Of a stretch of DNA of 64,000 nucleotides, positions 63,418 through 64,000 are shown piece by piece. Source of the DNA: Desulfuromonadales bacterium. GTDB taxonomy: Bacteria > Desulfobacterota > Desulfuromonadia > Desulfuromonadales > BM103. The DNA lies in contig JAMONP010000098.1 of the NCBI GenBank assembly GCA_027065695.1, positions 1 through 64,000 of the forward strand, in the 5' to 3' direction. The translations under genes and the position numbers were made by a program. The notes under the pieces are model-generated. The model ran no database searches, was not told the DNA's origin, and was given only the letters and a program-made list of their open reading frames with translations. How positions within the stretch are numbered: the stretch's first letter is position 1; each line of letters begins with the position of its first letter.

Positions 63418-64000
63418 ATGACCATTGTTCTGAAGCCAATTCGGCCAAAAAAGATCTCTGAAGAAATTGTTGAGCAGATTAAACAACTGATTTCAAAGGG
63501 TGATCTCAAGCCCGGTGATCGCATCCCCTCGGAAAGGGATCTGGCCACCATGCTGGGGGTCAGCCGACCTTCTGTTCGTGAGGCAATCATGGTCCTTGAG
63601 GCCATGGGTTTCCTCGATTCACGACAGGGGGGCGGTACTTTCGTTCGCGCTCTGACGGAGAGTAGTATTATGGATCCACTCGCCAAACTGGTCGAGAAAA
63701 AGGATCCTGAACTCTTGCGATCCCTTGCTGAAGTACGCATGGGAGTGGAGAGTTGGTCTGCGTACCTCGCCGCACAGCGGGCCAATGATGAAGATCTGGC
63801 TGAACTGCGTCGGATTTATGCAGTCATGGAAAAACAGGCCGCCCGGGGCGGCTGGAATTCTGAGGTCGATGCCGAATTTCATTATGCAATTACTGCGGCA
63901 AGTCACAACAGCTTGCAAATGCATGTGCTCGACTCCATTCATTCTATCTTACATACCACTATTCAGGTCGCACTAACGGAGTTCTATCAGGAAGAAGGGC
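63418..64000 (+). CDS. FadR-type GntR transcription regulator (partial, LldR/PdhR-like)
   Basis: ATG 63418 opens an N-terminal winged helix (LISKGDLKPGDRIPSERDLA, then MLGVSRPSVREAIMVLEAMG) and an FCD-type effector domain (from residue about 85, SLAEVRMGVESWSAYLAA, AEFHYAITAA), with acidic and histidine residues that usually bind a metal and a carboxylic acid. The C-terminus lies outside the window. Regulators of this subgroup control lactate, pyruvate or fatty-acid genes; the genes it controls would be to the right. Confidence 0.88.
   Translation, partial: MTIVLKPIRPKKISEEIVEQIKQLISKGDLKPGDRIPSERDLATMLGVSRPSVREAIMVLEAMGFLDSRQGGGTFVRALTESSIMDPLAKLVEKKDPELLRSLAEVRMGVESWSAYLAAQRANDEDLAELRRIYAVMEKQAARGGWNSEVDAEFHYAITAASHNSLQMHVLDSIHSILHTTIQVALTEFYQEEG

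Overview
The window reads as a chromosomal segment of an anaerobic deltaproteobacterium of the Desulfuromonadota type (Geobacter/Desulfuromonas/Pelobacter relatives). This is inferred from gene content: a membrane-bound [NiFe] hydrogenase in the order small-large-cytochrome b-protease, ATP-type PEP carboxykinase, a serA-hisZ-purA run, a CheC/CheD chemotaxis operon, a DUF445/DUF815 operon and frequent TTG starts. No rRNA or tRNA was seen, so the placement rests on gene content alone.

Layout. 1-5.8 kb is a decayed accessory region: the tail of an unknown gene, a REP-associated (RAYT) transposase behind a 13-bp inverted repeat, a stub of an AAA ATPase, an intact Fic protein, a stub of what looks like a type III Mod methylase, a cut-off HTH regulator behind three 18-bp operator-like palindromes spaced exactly 49 bp apart, and an agmatinase-family gene broken by an amber codon and by loss of its end, next to an intact diaminopropionate ammonia-lyase. 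5.9-10.6 kb holds a RAYT tail remnant, a secreted protein, a ferredoxin-type protein, a GAF-GGDEF protein and a TraB-like membrane protein. 10.8-16.5 kb is a surface-polysaccharide island: three P-loop sulfotransferase-type genes of AT-rich composition, then three glycosyltransferases. 16.9-19.8 kb has a pseudouridine synthase with an internal deletion, serine dehydratase, a small lipoprotein and an NAD-binding epimerase-like protein.

20.2-24.2 kb is the hydrogenase operon. 24.5-31.0 kb has pckA, a small asparaginase and a complete Aap-type amino-acid ABC transporter. 31.3-39.8 kb has thiL, the chemotaxis operon cheR-mcp-cheW-cheY-cheA-cheC-cheD, a LolA-like protein and a small STAS-like protein. 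40.0-48.9 kb is dense housekeeping: rimO, apbE, a NusG-II protein, a Gx transporter, a lipoprotein, hslO, and a three-gene operon of unknown role (DUF445, a 502-aa protein, DUF815 ATPase).

48.9-52.5 kb is a second toxin-antitoxin graveyard: mazF with only the tail of mazE, an M24 peptidase, a frameshifted ribbon-helix-helix antitoxin and a HipA/YjjJ-like kinase. 52.6-64 kb returns to core genes: a CBS-linked cation antiporter, a DUF4019 protein, the serA-hisZ-purA operon, pepA, a NarL-type two-component pair, and the start of a FadR/LldR-type regulator with a TTGGT-N3-ACCAA operator.

Together the genes describe an organism that takes up and deaminates amino acids (Aap, asparaginase, serine and diaminopropionate lyases), makes sugars through PEP carboxykinase, oxidises or evolves hydrogen at the membrane, and carries several short dispersed palindromic repeat families, some lying at the breakpoints of broken toxin or defence genes.
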